Made by a program: the position numbers and the translations under genes. A stretch of DNA of 64,000 nt from CAVXNB01 sp963763085 (lineage in GTDB: Bacteria; Actinomycetota; Acidimicrobiia; Acidimicrobiales; Bog-793), in the NCBI GenBank assembly GCA_963763085.1, contig CAVXNB010000003.1, forward strand, positions 434,001 through 498,000, written 5' to 3'. The notes below the pieces were generated by a model. That model saw nothing but the letters and a program-made list of their open reading frames with translations, had not been told where the DNA came from and searched no databases. Shown piece by piece: positions 50,749-59,993 of the stretch (position 1 is the first letter of the stretch; each line of letters opens with the position of its first letter).

Positions 50749-52015
50749 TCAGAAGTTCGACATGCAGAACGGCGGACGAGGGCTGCGGAACATCCGGTCT
50801 GCACGACGCGCCGAGCCGTCGACTCGCTCCTCGACCCGGCCTACCTCGGCCATTCCGGCGAAGGGTGCGCCGCCCAGGTACAAAGCCCCCAGCACCGCCG
50901 CAGGAAGGACGAGATCCGGTGCCGTGTCGACCCGCTCCACGACTGCCGAGCCCGTACAGTCGACCGAGAGCCGGAAACGGCCGCCGTTCCAGGGGCAGAA
51001 CGGGTCGTCCACCTCGAGAACCAGCTCCCCCTCCTCCTCGTAGCGACGCAGGCTCAGTGCCTCGGGGATGTCGACGAGACGGACCCACGTGCGATCCCCC
51101 CAGCTGGCGGTTCGCAGCTGTCGCTGATCCTCGAGCATGTACCGCAGGGGCTCGTCGATCGGACGGCCGCGGGTCCGCAGCTCCTCGGTTAGGTCGATTC
51201 CGAGCAGGTATGTCCACAGAGCCGCGTAGGCCGCCTCGGAGACCGAGCACAGCTCCTCCAGGAAGACGCCTCTGCGATAGCGGTCGCCCGGGTCGATCCC
51301 CGCCACCCGGTAGACGGCATAACCGTCGATGCGCCCCTCATCCTCGTAACAGACAAAGAAGCGCTGCCTTGTGTCCTCAGCCGCCTCCCCCGCCTCCGGG
51401 AGCAGCTCGGACCACGCCCCGGGAAGACGATCGAGCTCGCCGGCCCGAGTCGGCACGTAGGCGTCGAAGACGGCCGGGAACGCTTCGGCTGCCTGGTCAC
51501 GACTCACCAGCCGGACCGAGCCGGAGTTGGCGGCGGTGCCTCCGGACGCGCCTCCCGCGCCGTTGGACGGCGGAAGCAGGCGGACGCGCCGGCTTGTCGA
51601 CCACGTAGCGTGCGCCGAACGTCGCCGGGCCGTAGCCGAACCGCCCGTAGATCCCTCCCTCGCTGGCATAGAGCACAGCGACGGCTTCGTGGCCCCGGCG
51701 CAGATCGTCCAGCTGGCGTCGCATCAGCTGGGTCAGGAGCCCCCGGCGGCGATGCGTCGGCGCCACCGAGACGTCGGTGACCGCCGCCACGTCGCGGCGG
51801 ACGAGCCCCGGCAACGTCATCGGGACCTTGTGGGAGCCGGCCGTCGCGACCAGATCGACCCCTTCGAAGGCAGCGAGCGTCCTGTCGAACGGCAGGTCTT
51901 TGGTCAGAGTTTCGACTTCTGCCGCCGGGTATCGGCTGCCGAACGCGGCCCCCTGGCACGCAGCGTAGGCATCGATCTCGTGTGCCTCGATTGGGCGGAC
52001 GTCGAAGGCCGTCAC
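50749..52015 (-). pseudogene. eis: Eis-like GNAT acetyltransferase with a frameshift
   Basis: From ATG 52015 the first ~145 residues are a GNAT domain (DVSVAPTHRRRGLLTQLMRR is the acetyl-CoA loop) ending in FGARYVVDKPAR. The frame then turns into PPASAVQRRGRR and stops at 51497. Another frame continues as VRLLPPSNGAGGASGG and VFDAYVPTRAGELDRLPGAW through the second GNAT-like and the SCP2-like domain to 50749. Together this is about 420 residues, the size of Eis, which acetylates amines including aminoglycosides. The shift is at the CGCGC stretch near 51585; adding CG restores the reading frame. Confidence 0.75.
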
Positions 52016-52055
52016 GATCCGGAAGCCTCGAACGGGAAGCGTGCTCGGCCCACGG

Positions 52056-53294
52056 CTAACCGCCGCTGCTGGGTTGTGTCTCCTGCTCGTGGGCGATCGT
52101 CTTGCGAATCATCTGGATGCGCTCCGCGGACTGATTGACGTCCGCACCTTTGGCCTCGAAGAGCGCCTTACGGTCTTCCTCGGCCTCGGCCTCCGCGCCG
52201 GCGTCGGCCGCGGCGAGACGTGCCTCGATCCCCTCGGCGACCAGCTTCTCCGCCTCGGCGACGAGGGCCTCGACCATCTCGTCCTCTGGCACGACCCGCA
52301 CGATCTTGCCCTTGATGAAAAGGTGTCCCTTGTGCCTCCCGGCGGCAATGCCGAGATCCGCCTCGCGAGCCTCGCCCGGACCGTTGACGACACAGCCCAT
52401 CACGGCCACCTGGAGCGGAAGCGAGCGGGACTCGAAAGCTTCCTGGGCCCTACGGGCGATGTCGATCACGTCGATCTCGGCACGCCCGCACGAGGGGCAG
52501 GCGATCAGGTCGAGTCCCTTGCGCTCTCGGAGCCCGAGGGCTTCCAGCAGCTGACGGCCGGCTCGGGCCTCCTGGACCGGATCCGCCGTGAGCGAGTACC
52601 GGATGGTGTCGCCGATTCCCTCCGCGAGCAGCGTCGCGATCCCGGCCGTGCCCTTGATCAGGCCCGCAGGAGGTGGGCCGGCTTCGGTGACGCCGAGGTG
52701 AAGCGGGTGGTCGAACGTCTCCGAGGCGAGCCGGTACGCCTCGATCATGGTCGGGACGTTGGACGCCTTGACCGAGATCTTGACGTCGTCGAAGCCGACC
52801 TCCTCGAAGTACGCGAGCTCCATGCGAGCGGATTCGACGAGTGCCTCGGGTGTCGCCCCGCCGTACTTCTTGTACAGGTCCGGATGCAGCGACCCCGCGT
52901 TCACGCCGATTCGGATCGGCACGCCTCGGTCACACGCTTCGGACGCGACGAGCTTGATCTCCTCGGGCTTGCGGAGGTTTCCCGGATTCAAGCGGAGCCC
53001 GTGCACCCCGGCCTCCAACGCGGCGAGGGCCATCTCGTAGTGGAAGTGCACATCGGCCACGATCGGAACCGGCGAACGAGGCACTATCTGCGCCAGGCCT
53101 TCGGCCGCCTCCTGCTCGTTGCACGTGCAACGCACGATGTCCGCGCCGGCGCCGGCGAGAGCGTATACCTGGGCCAGGGTCCCTTCAGCATCCGCAGTCT
53201 TCGTCACCGTCATCGATTGGACCGACACGGGAGCTCCCCCACCGACCGGCATCTTGCCGACCATGATCTGCCGTGTCTTGCGCCGTTCTGCCAT
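52056..53294 (-). CDS. ispG: 4-hydroxy-3-methylbut-2-en-1-yl diphosphate synthase
   Basis: Iron-sulfur enzyme of the MEP isoprenoid pathway that converts MEcPP to HMBPP. The N-terminal TIM barrel shows VGGGAPVSVQSMT, DIVRCTCNEQEAA and HFHYEMALAALEAG; the cluster ligands are in ACPSCGR and GCVVNGPGE. The last ~60 residues form a charged tail. The start is ATG 53294 (MAERRKTRQIMVG); ATG 53315 is also in frame. It is the last gene of the cdsA-dxr-rseP-ispG group, 144 bases after rseP, so it could have its own promoter. It supplies isoprenoids together with dxr. Confidence 0.94.
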   Translation of the reverse strand: MAERRKTRQIMVGKMPVGGGAPVSVQSMTVTKTADAEGTLAQVYALAGAGADIVRCTCNEQEAAEGLAQIVPRSPVPIVADVHFHYEMALAALEAGVHGLRLNPGNLRKPEEIKLVASEACDRGVPIRIGVNAGSLHPDLYKKYGGATPEALVESARMELAYFEEVGFDDVKISVKASNVPTMIEAYRLASETFDHPLHLGVTEAGPPPAGLIKGTAGIATLLAEGIGDTIRYSLTADPVQEARAGRQLLEALGLRERKGLDLIACPSCGRAEIDVIDIARRAQEAFESRSLPLQVAVMGCVVNGPGEAREADLGIAAGRHKGHLFIKGKIVRVVPEDEMVEALVAEAEKLVAEGIEARLAAADAGAEAEAEEDRKALFEAKGADVNQSAERIQMIRKTIAHEQETQPSSGG

Positions 53295-53438
53295 GGTTAC
53301 CGCAGCTCTGGCCATCGCGCGCCAGCCTAGTGGTGTTGCGGCCTCGCCCTCGGTCGCATCCCGAAGCCCGCGAAGCACCGTTTGGCGGATGACTCCGCCT
53401 GGCGCCCGGAACCCTCACGTCCCGGCCGCTCCCCGGCC

Positions 53439-54824
53439 TCAGCCGCCGGGCAGCTGCACCGGGTGCACGATGTTCATGTAGAGCGCCCCGAGCCCCACGA
53501 TCACGATGAAAAGGAGGAAGACATAGGCGACCGGCATCAGCTTGGCAACGTCGGCGTGATAGGCGCGGCCCTTGCGCGAGCGGACCCGCTCGTACACCGC
53601 GATCGCCACGTGTCCCCCGTCCAGAGGCAGCATCGGGAACAGGTTCACTACGCCGACAAAGAGGTTGATGGCGGCGAGCAGGTAGAGGAGTACCCCGACG
53701 TCCTCCCTGGCGGCCTGGGCGCCGATCTGGACGGCTCCGACGATGGAGATGATGCCCCCCTGGCCTGAGCCCTGGCCTGTCGCTCCCGTCGTGCCCGACT
53801 TGTTGTGGTTGCCGGCGATCGCCACCTGGTGGGCGAAGTTGCCGAGCCCGTGCAAGGAGAAGACCTGGGCCAGCCCACTGAAGGTCTGGCCGAACAACGA
53901 CACCAGCCCGGTCCCGGCACGGCCAATTGCCGTCAGCGGGCCGACGGAGACATTGCGCTCACCGGTCAGCTCGACACCTATCACGCCTTTCGCAGGGCCC
54001 GACGGGTCGGCCGCCTGAATCTTTTGACCGCCGCTCTCCTCCACGATGTGGCGCCCGTCGACCGGGGTGATCGGGATCGTCAGGTCGTGGCCGTCACGGA
54101 GCACAAGGAAGGTGAGTTGACGTCCCGGGTGCGCGTTCACGAAGGCGATAAAGGAGTCCAGATCCGTGTACTTGTGTCCGTCGACGGCGACGATCGTGTC
54201 TCCCGGTCGGAGCCCGGCGCGCTGCGCCGGAGTCTGGCCCTTCGAGAATTGCGTGAGGCTCGAGATCGTCGGCGCCGTCGCGGTCGGCGCTCCCGAGAAG
54301 GCATACAGCGAGAAGAGCAGGACGAACGCGATGATGAAGTGGACGGCAGAACCGGCGACCGCGACGAGAAGACGCCTCGGGAAGGTGGCCTGGCGGTAGC
54401 TGCGGGCCTCGTCGACGGGGTCGACCTCCTCCAGCATCGTCATGCCGACGATCCGCACGTAGCCGCCGGCGGGAATCGCCTTGACGCCGTACGCCGTCTC
54501 CCCACGCCGGATCGACCACAGCTTCGGCCCGAAGCCCAGGAAGTACTCGGTCACCTTCATCCCGCTCCACTTCGCAGTGGCGAAGTGACCGAGCTCGTGA
54601 AGCATGATCATCGCCACCAGGGCGAGGATCACGACCAGCACCGGCCAGGCACCGAGAACGATCGCGACGGTGATCCCCGCCGCAACGACCACGAGCAGCC
54701 GGAGCAGTGACGGCCAGGCCGACGCAGGTGGCGGTTCGGACTCGGGTTGCGGCGGCGGCGCCGGCGCCGGCGCCGGCCGCGGTTCGGCCTGAGGCGGCGC
54801 GGTCGCGCCAGAGGGGTGATCCAT
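53439..54824 (-). CDS. rseP: Site-2 protease RseP (M50 zinc metalloprotease)
   Basis: An intramembrane protease that cuts membrane-bound regulatory proteins such as anti-sigma factors. Of its 461 residues, 1-38 are a Pro/Ala-rich cytoplasmic tail. The zinc motif HELGH lies in the first membrane helix pair and NLFPMLPLDGGH supplies the third ligand near the C-terminus. A PDZ domain (AGLRPGDTIVAVDGHKYTDL) sits between them. The start is ATG 54824, 37 bases after dxr. The gene order matches other actinobacteria. Confidence 0.93.
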   Translation of the reverse strand: MDHPSGATAPPQAEPRPAPAPAPPPQPESEPPPASAWPSLLRLLVVVAAGITVAIVLGAWPVLVVILALVAMIMLHELGHFATAKWSGMKVTEYFLGFGPKLWSIRRGETAYGVKAIPAGGYVRIVGMTMLEEVDPVDEARSYRQATFPRRLLVAVAGSAVHFIIAFVLLFSLYAFSGAPTATAPTISSLTQFSKGQTPAQRAGLRPGDTIVAVDGHKYTDLDSFIAFVNAHPGRQLTFLVLRDGHDLTIPITPVDGRHIVEESGGQKIQAADPSGPAKGVIGVELTGERNVSVGPLTAIGRAGTGLVSLFGQTFSGLAQVFSLHGLGNFAHQVAIAGNHNKSGTTGATGQGSGQGGIISIVGAVQIGAQAAREDVGVLLYLLAAINLFVGVVNLFPMLPLDGGHVAIAVYERVRSRKGRAYHADVAKLMPVAYVFLLFIVIVGLGALYMNIVHPVQLPGG

Positions 54825-54861
54825 CAGGACAAGTCTCTCGCTTCGCCGGCCCGTCGGGAGG

Positions 54862-56085
54862 TCAGGCCGCCCGCTCGCGACGCTCGACGGCGCTCGCGGC
54901 TCTCACCCGGGCGAGCGCATCGGCCCCCAGCACGTCGTCCACCTCGGTCAGATCCGTGGGTTCGTGGACCGCGAGCGTCTCGGCCACGACTTCGGCGATC
55001 GCCGGCCACGGTAGGCGGCCGTCCAGAAACGCGGCCACGGCGACCTCGTTGGCGGCATTCAGCCAGGCGGGCGCGCTGCCCCCGGCGCGCCCGGCCTCGT
55101 ACGCGAGCGGGAGGCAAGGAAACGTTGCCAGGTCGGGAGGCTCGAACTCGAGACGACCGAGCGTCGCGAAGTCGAGTGATCCGTACGGCTCGACGAGCCG
55201 GTCCGGGTAGCTGATCGCGTAGCCGATCGGCAGACGCATGTCGGGGACCGAGAGTTGGGCGATCGTGGCACCATCGCAGAACTCCACCATGGAGTGCACG
55301 ATCGACTGCGGATGGACCACGACGTCGATCCGGTCGTACCCGATGCCGAAGAGCTCGTGCGCCTCGATGACCTCGAGCCCCTTGTTCATGAGCGTCGAGG
55401 AGTCGATTGTGATCTTCGGTCCCATCTGCCAGGTCGGATGGGCGAGGGCGTCCGCGACGGTCACCGACGCGAGGTCTCCTGCGGTCCTTCCCCGAAACGG
55501 TCCCCCACTCGCGGTCAGCACCACTCTCGCCACGGCATCCGCGCGACCGGACGCGAGGCACTGGTGGATGGCGCAGTGCTCGGAGTCGACCGGAACGAGC
55601 TCCGCCCCGGCCGTCGCGCGGGCGCGCTGCACCACCGGCGCCCCGGCGACGAGCGACTCCTTGTTGGCGAGAGCCAGCCGCCGACCCGATTCGAGGGCGG
55701 CGACCGTGACCCCCAAGCCGGCGAAGCCGACCACGGCATTGAGCACCACGTCACCGGTCTCGGCCAGCGAGGCGAGCGCCTCCGGGCCGGCGCGAAGCTC
55801 GATACCGTCCGGCAGCAACTCCCTGAGCCGGCGCTCGAGGGTCGCGTCGGCGATGGCCACGACCCCGGGACGGAACTCCTTCGCCTGTGACGCAAGAAGC
55901 TCGACGGATCGAGCCGCGCCGAGGGCGGTGACGAGGAAGCGGTCCGGGGCCGAGCGGAGCACCTCGAGGGTCTGGGTGCCGATCGAGCCGGTCGAGCCGA
56001 CGACGGCAACCCGCCGGCGCGAGTCGTCTCGGTGCAGAGGTGTTGCGGCTCGGTCGGCGGTCGGCTCGTCCACTGACGGCCTCAT
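54862..56085 (-). CDS. dxr: 1-deoxy-D-xylulose 5-phosphate reductoisomerase
   Basis: NADPH-dependent enzyme of the MEP pathway that forms MEP from DXP; 407 residues. VVGSTGSIGTQTLEVL binds the cofactor, DSEH supplies metal ligands, and ASGGPFRGRT plus WQMGPKITIDSSTLMNKGLE form the active site with the HPQSIVHSMVEF block. The start is ATG 56085, which overlaps the cdsA stop as ATGA. The frame stays open far upstream because the cdsA N-terminal region uses the same frame; those residues are not Dxr. Confidence 0.94.
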   Translation of the reverse strand: MRPSVDEPTADRAATPLHRDDSRRRVAVVGSTGSIGTQTLEVLRSAPDRFLVTALGAARSVELLASQAKEFRPGVVAIADATLERRLRELLPDGIELRAGPEALASLAETGDVVLNAVVGFAGLGVTVAALESGRRLALANKESLVAGAPVVQRARATAGAELVPVDSEHCAIHQCLASGRADAVARVVLTASGGPFRGRTAGDLASVTVADALAHPTWQMGPKITIDSSTLMNKGLEVIEAHELFGIGYDRIDVVVHPQSIVHSMVEFCDGATIAQLSVPDMRLPIGYAISYPDRLVEPYGSLDFATLGRLEFEPPDLATFPCLPLAYEAGRAGGSAPAWLNAANEVAVAAFLDGRLPWPAIAEVVAETLAVHEPTDLTEVDDVLGADALARVRAASAVERRERAA

Positions 56086-57732
56086 CCGATGTGGGCCAGG
56101 CGGACGAAGTAGTAAGTGGCCGGGAGGACGAGGAGCAGCGCGTCGATCCGATCGAGCATGCCGCCGTGACCGGGAAGCAACGAGCCCATGTCCTTGACGC
56201 CGAGGTCCCGTTTGATCATGGATTCGAGGAGGTCGCCGAACGGTGCCACGGCGGCGACGATGAGGCCGAGAACGAGCGCTGTGTCGACGCGCCACGGGTG
56301 GATCTGGCTCGTGATGCCGACCGATGCTGCGATCGCGACGACACAACCGCCGATCAGGCCCTCCCAGGTCTTGTTCGGGCTCACCCCCGGGGCGAGACGG
56401 TGCCGGCCGAAAAGGCTGCCGACCGCGTAGCCGCCCACGTCGTAGCCGACGACGGCGATCATCGCACCGATCAAGAAGGCGATCCCGTGGCGGTGCGGGA
56501 AGATCGACGGGTCGAGGAGTAGCCCGACGAAGGCCCCGAACACTCCGATCCAGACGAATCCGAACACGGTCACCGAGAGGTTTGCCACCGGCGATCGGCG
56601 CGTGATCCCCGCCAGGTACCAGACCATCGCCGACGCGACGTAGATCACGAGCCCGGTGACGATCGCGCTGGGACCCCGGAAGTAGGCAGCGACGATTACC
56701 GCAGGCACAGCAACCAACGCGACCAACGTCGCCGGCTGATAACCCCCGAGACGCAACGAGTTGAACAGTTCGGCGGTCGCCAACGTGGCCGAAACGGCGA
56801 CCATGGCGAGCACCGCCGGGGGTCCGGCGAAGAAGCACAGCAGCACGATGGCCGCCAATCCGAATCCGGTGACGGTGGCGACGACCGGATTGCGGGCAGC
56901 GACTGCTCTCGGCGGCTTGGGCTCGACAACCGGCCGCGCTGAGCGAGATTGGCCGGTTCCGCGGCGCCGCGTGCCGCCGGCGCCGGGCGATGGGCGCAGC
57001 GATCTCGTCGTCGGTGGCCTCGTCAGGCACGACCGGTGGGCTCGGTGATTCCTGGACCAGGTCCTCGGGCGTGACCTCGGGCGCGACGGGAGCCGGCGGC
57101 CCAGGGCTCGCGGACTGCGATATCCGTTCGGGAGCAACGGTGGGCGCCTCCGGCCGGGCGACCCAGGACGACTCCTCGCCGGCGTCGAGGAAGTCGTACG
57201 CGAACGGGTCGTCCGAAGACGACTCCTCGTAGTCCGTGACCCTGAGACCCGCGAGGTCGGCGAGGACTTCGTCGGTGTCGTTCCAATCCTCCTGACGCTC
57301 GCGCCACACCGGGCCGCCGGGCGGCGGAGGCGGAGGGCCGCTCCGTCCTGCGGCGGCCTCCTGTTCGAGATCGAGGAGGACCCGGGGAACTTGCAGCGTC
57401 GGCGGGTCGGACCAGCTCGGAAGCTCGTGGGAACCGGTCACATTCCCAGCAACCGTCGAAGCGGCGCTGCCCGCGCCGACGGCTGTGGCCTCGCCGCCGT
57501 CGTCCTCGCTTCCGGCGGCCGAGCCATGGGCGGCCGAGCCATGGGCGGCCGCCCCGTCGTCGGGGACGGCACGCGCAGAGCCGGGCGCGGCTTCCGTCTG
57601 CTCGGAGGAGCTACGCACCAAGGCGTCGGCCGGCGCCACCAGTCCGGCCGCGATCCCGGCCTCGACGCCTGCGATTCGAGCCCGCTCGGTAACCAGCTCT
57701 CCGGCCCCTTGCGGCTCCTTTCGCTCCTCCAA
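56082..57732 (-). CDS. cdsA: Phosphatidate cytidylyltransferase with long acidic N-terminus, frameshifted in this sequence
   Basis: CdsA makes CDP-diacylglycerol for phospholipid synthesis. The membrane core, to stop 56082, has about eight hydrophobic segments and ends with the signature KRDLGVKDMGSLLPGHGGML. The core frame stays open back to 57137, but that head (MLPNGYRSPRALGRR) looks spurious. Another frame from TTG 57732, behind GAGGGAGGAATT, encodes ~260 residues rich in Asp, Glu, Pro and Ala (EEVLADLAGLRV-like, SSSDDPFAYDFLDAG) ending RRRRHAAPRNRP, next to the core. Adding CG in the GCGC at about 56935-56940 joins them into a ~550-residue protein. Long cytoplasmic heads occur in actinobacterial CdsA proteins. 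Confidence 0.8.
57521..57550. repeat. Two tandem 15-bp repeats in the cdsA N-terminal region
   Basis: GAGCCATGGGCGGCC occurs twice in tandem (57521-57535 and 57536-57550) and encodes a repeated HGSAA in the acidic head of CdsA. Being a multiple of three, it does not disturb the frame. Confidence 0.8.
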
Positions 57733-57840
57733 AATTCCTCCCTCGCGTGATACTCCCAGCACCACCGGCACGTCTTTCGTATCGGCGGTATCGGAAGCTC
57801 CCGGCGCGCGACGGATGGCGACGTGCCGGACCGCAGCTGC

Positions 57841-58413
57841 TCAGAGCTCGAGCAGCTCCCGCTCCTTGTGGCTCAGCAATCTGTCGATCTCGGCGATCTG
57901 TTCATGGGTCAGCTTCTCGAGCTCCTTTTCGGCGCGATCCAGCTCGTCCGACGAGATATCCCCGTCCCGTTCCAGTGCCTCGAGGTCGTGGCGGGCGGCG
58001 CGACGGACGTTGCGTACCGCGACCCGCCCCTCCTCGGCCCGATGCTTCACGACCTTCACGAACTCTTTCCGTCGCTCCTCGTTGAGCTCCGGGAAGACCA
58101 GTCGGATCACCTGCCCGTCGTTCGAAGGGTTGATGCCGAGGTCGGAGGTATTGAGGGCTTTCTCGATCGCCTTCATCGCACCCTTGTCGTACGGGTTCAC
58201 GACGAGCACACGGGGCTCTGGCACGCTGAAGCCCGCGATCTGCTGCAGCGGAACCTCGGACCCGTAGTAGTCCACCTTGATCTTCTCGACGAGCGCGGGC
58301 GACGCCCTGCCCGTCCGCACCGTGGCGAAGTCCGCCTTGGTGTGCTCGACCACCTTGTGCATGCGCTCAACACCGTCTGCGAGCGCGACCGCGATGAGCG
58401 AGTCGTCAGTCAC
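57841..58413 (-). CDS. frr: Ribosome recycling factor
   Basis: A 190-residue factor that, with EF-G, splits the post-termination ribosome. Family blocks TVRTGRASPALVEKIKVDYY, QIAGFSVPEPRVLVV and LGINPSNDGQVIRLVFPELN are intact, and the three-helix bundle spans the full length. The start is GTG 58413, overlapping the pyrH stop as GTGA. It is part of rpsB-tsf-pyrH-frr. Confidence 0.96.
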   Translation of the reverse strand: MTDDSLIAVALADGVERMHKVVEHTKADFATVRTGRASPALVEKIKVDYYGSEVPLQQIAGFSVPEPRVLVVNPYDKGAMKAIEKALNTSDLGINPSNDGQVIRLVFPELNEERRKEFVKVVKHRAEEGRVAVRNVRRAARHDLEALERDGDISSDELDRAEKELEKLTHEQIAEIDRLLSHKERELLEL

Positions 58414-59165
58414 GTGATCAGCGTACCTATCCGCTCACCGACGAGGGCGGCCCGGATGTTCCCCTCCCGCATCAGATCGAAGACGAGGATCGGGATCTTG
58501 TTGTCCCGACAGAACGTGATCGCCGTGAGATCCATGACCCGCAGATCCCTGGAAACGACCTCCATGAAGGTAATTTCCTCGTACCGGGTGGCATCCGCGT
58601 CGAAACGAGGATCCGCGCTGTAGACGCCGTCCACCCCCGAATGAGTCCCCTTCAAGATGGCGTCGGCCTCGATCTCGGCGGCTCGCAACGCAGCCGGGGT
58701 GTCGGTCGTGAAATACGGATTGCCCATCCCCGCGGCGAAGACCACGACGCGGCCCTTTTCAAGATGGCGAATGGCGCGACGCCGGATATAGGGCTCACAG
58801 ACCTCGGCCATGTGAATCGCGGACAGGACCCGCGTCGGGCAATCCACGCGCTCGAGAGCGTCCTGCAACGCGAGCGCATTGATCACCGTGCCCAGCATGC
58901 CCATGATGTCCGAAGTCGCGCGATCCATCCCCTCGCCCGCCCCGGTCGTGCCTCGCCAGATGTTGCCTCCACCGACGACGATCGCGATCTGCACGTCCAG
59001 CTCGTCGCGTGCGGCGCCGATCTCCTTCGCAAGTCGAGCCACCGTGGAGGCGTCGATCGTCTCCTCGGACGACGAGCTCGCAAGCGCCTCGCCGGAGAGC
59101 TTGAGCACGACCCGGCCCCAACGCGGGCTCGGCCGCTCGTCTCGGCTCGGAGACACCTCGCTCAC
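58410..59165 (-). CDS. pyrH: UMP kinase
   Basis: Phosphorylates UMP to UDP; 251 residues of the amino-acid-kinase fold, usually a hexamer under UTP and GTP control. VVLKLSGEALAS, IAIVVGGGNIWRGTTGAGEG and ADAILKGTHSGVDGVYSADP are diagnostic. The first ~15 residues are an extra hydrophilic head. The start is GTG 59165, 19 bases after tsf, with no strong ribosome-binding site; the overlap with frr gives coupled translation. Confidence 0.95.
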   Translation of the reverse strand: MSEVSPSRDERPSPRWGRVVLKLSGEALASSSSEETIDASTVARLAKEIGAARDELDVQIAIVVGGGNIWRGTTGAGEGMDRATSDIMGMLGTVINALALQDALERVDCPTRVLSAIHMAEVCEPYIRRRAIRHLEKGRVVVFAAGMGNPYFTTDTPAALRAAEIEADAILKGTHSGVDGVYSADPRFDADATRYEEITFMEVVSRDLRVMDLTAITFCRDNKIPILVFDLMREGNIRAALVGERIGTLIT

Positions 59166-59184
59166 GGTTGGCGTGTCGGCCGGC

Positions 59185-59988
59185 TCACGAGCCGACGACG
59201 GCCTGAGCGAAACGGATCAGCTCTGCGTCACCGAGCACCTGCCCGATGGTCTGCTTCTCGTCCCTGACATACGGTTGGTCGAGGAGCACCCGCTCCTTGT
59301 ACCACCCCTGAAGCCGACCTTCGACGATCTTGTCGATGGAAGCCTCCGGCTTGCCCTCGTTGCGCGCGATCGCAGCCGCCGTCCTGCGAAAGTCCTCGAC
59401 GTGCTCCTGGGGCACGTCCTGTCTGTTGAGGTACTCGGGACGAGCGAACGCGATGTGGACTGCGATGTCGTGCGCGAGCGACTCGTTGGCTCCGGAGAGC
59501 TCGACGAGCACCGCGTTCACGCCGCGGCCGTTCTGGAGGTGCAGATAGCTGCTGATGACGGCCGTCTCGGGCGCTTCGAAGCGGACCGTCCGGCCGAGCG
59601 CGATGTTCTCCTTCAAGAGCATCGAGAGGTTCTCGATCCGGCCGGCGTAGCCCGCCAGCACTTCCTCACCGTTCACGGCCAGCTCGTCGGCGAGCTCCTC
59701 GACGAGCGACACGAATTCAGGCGACTTGGCGACGAAGTCGGTCTCACATTCGAGAGTCGCGATCGCCCCGACAGGCCGTGTGCCACCCTGGACGACGACT
59801 GCGACCGCACCCTCGCTGCGCTCCCGGTCCTGACGTTTGGCGGCGCTGATCTTGCCGCTCTCGCGGAGCCATTGTTCCGCTTTGTCCAGGTCTCCGCCGG
59901 TCTCCTCGAGGGCTCGCCGGCAGTCCATGATTCCGGCCCCGGTCTTCTTCCGTAGCGCCTGAACCAGCTTTGCGCTGATCTCTGCCAT
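59185..59988 (-). CDS. tsf: Elongation factor Ts
   Basis: Nucleotide exchange factor for EF-Tu, about 267 residues. The N-terminal UBA-like domain contains KKTGAGIMDCRRALEETGGD and the exchange motif CETDFVAKSPEFVSL is present; the C-terminal dimerisation-like subdomain is complete. ATG 59988 is chosen because GGAGGA lies nine bases before it; TTG 59997, overlapping the rpsB stop, would add three residues. Confidence 0.95.
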   Translation of the reverse strand: MAEISAKLVQALRKKTGAGIMDCRRALEETGGDLDKAEQWLRESGKISAAKRQDRERSEGAVAVVVQGGTRPVGAIATLECETDFVAKSPEFVSLVEELADELAVNGEEVLAGYAGRIENLSMLLKENIALGRTVRFEAPETAVISSYLHLQNGRGVNAVLVELSGANESLAHDIAVHIAFARPEYLNRQDVPQEHVEDFRRTAAAIARNEGKPEASIDKIVEGRLQGWYKERVLLDQPYVRDEKQTIGQVLGDAELIRFAQAVVGS

Positions 59989-59993
59989 CTTGT

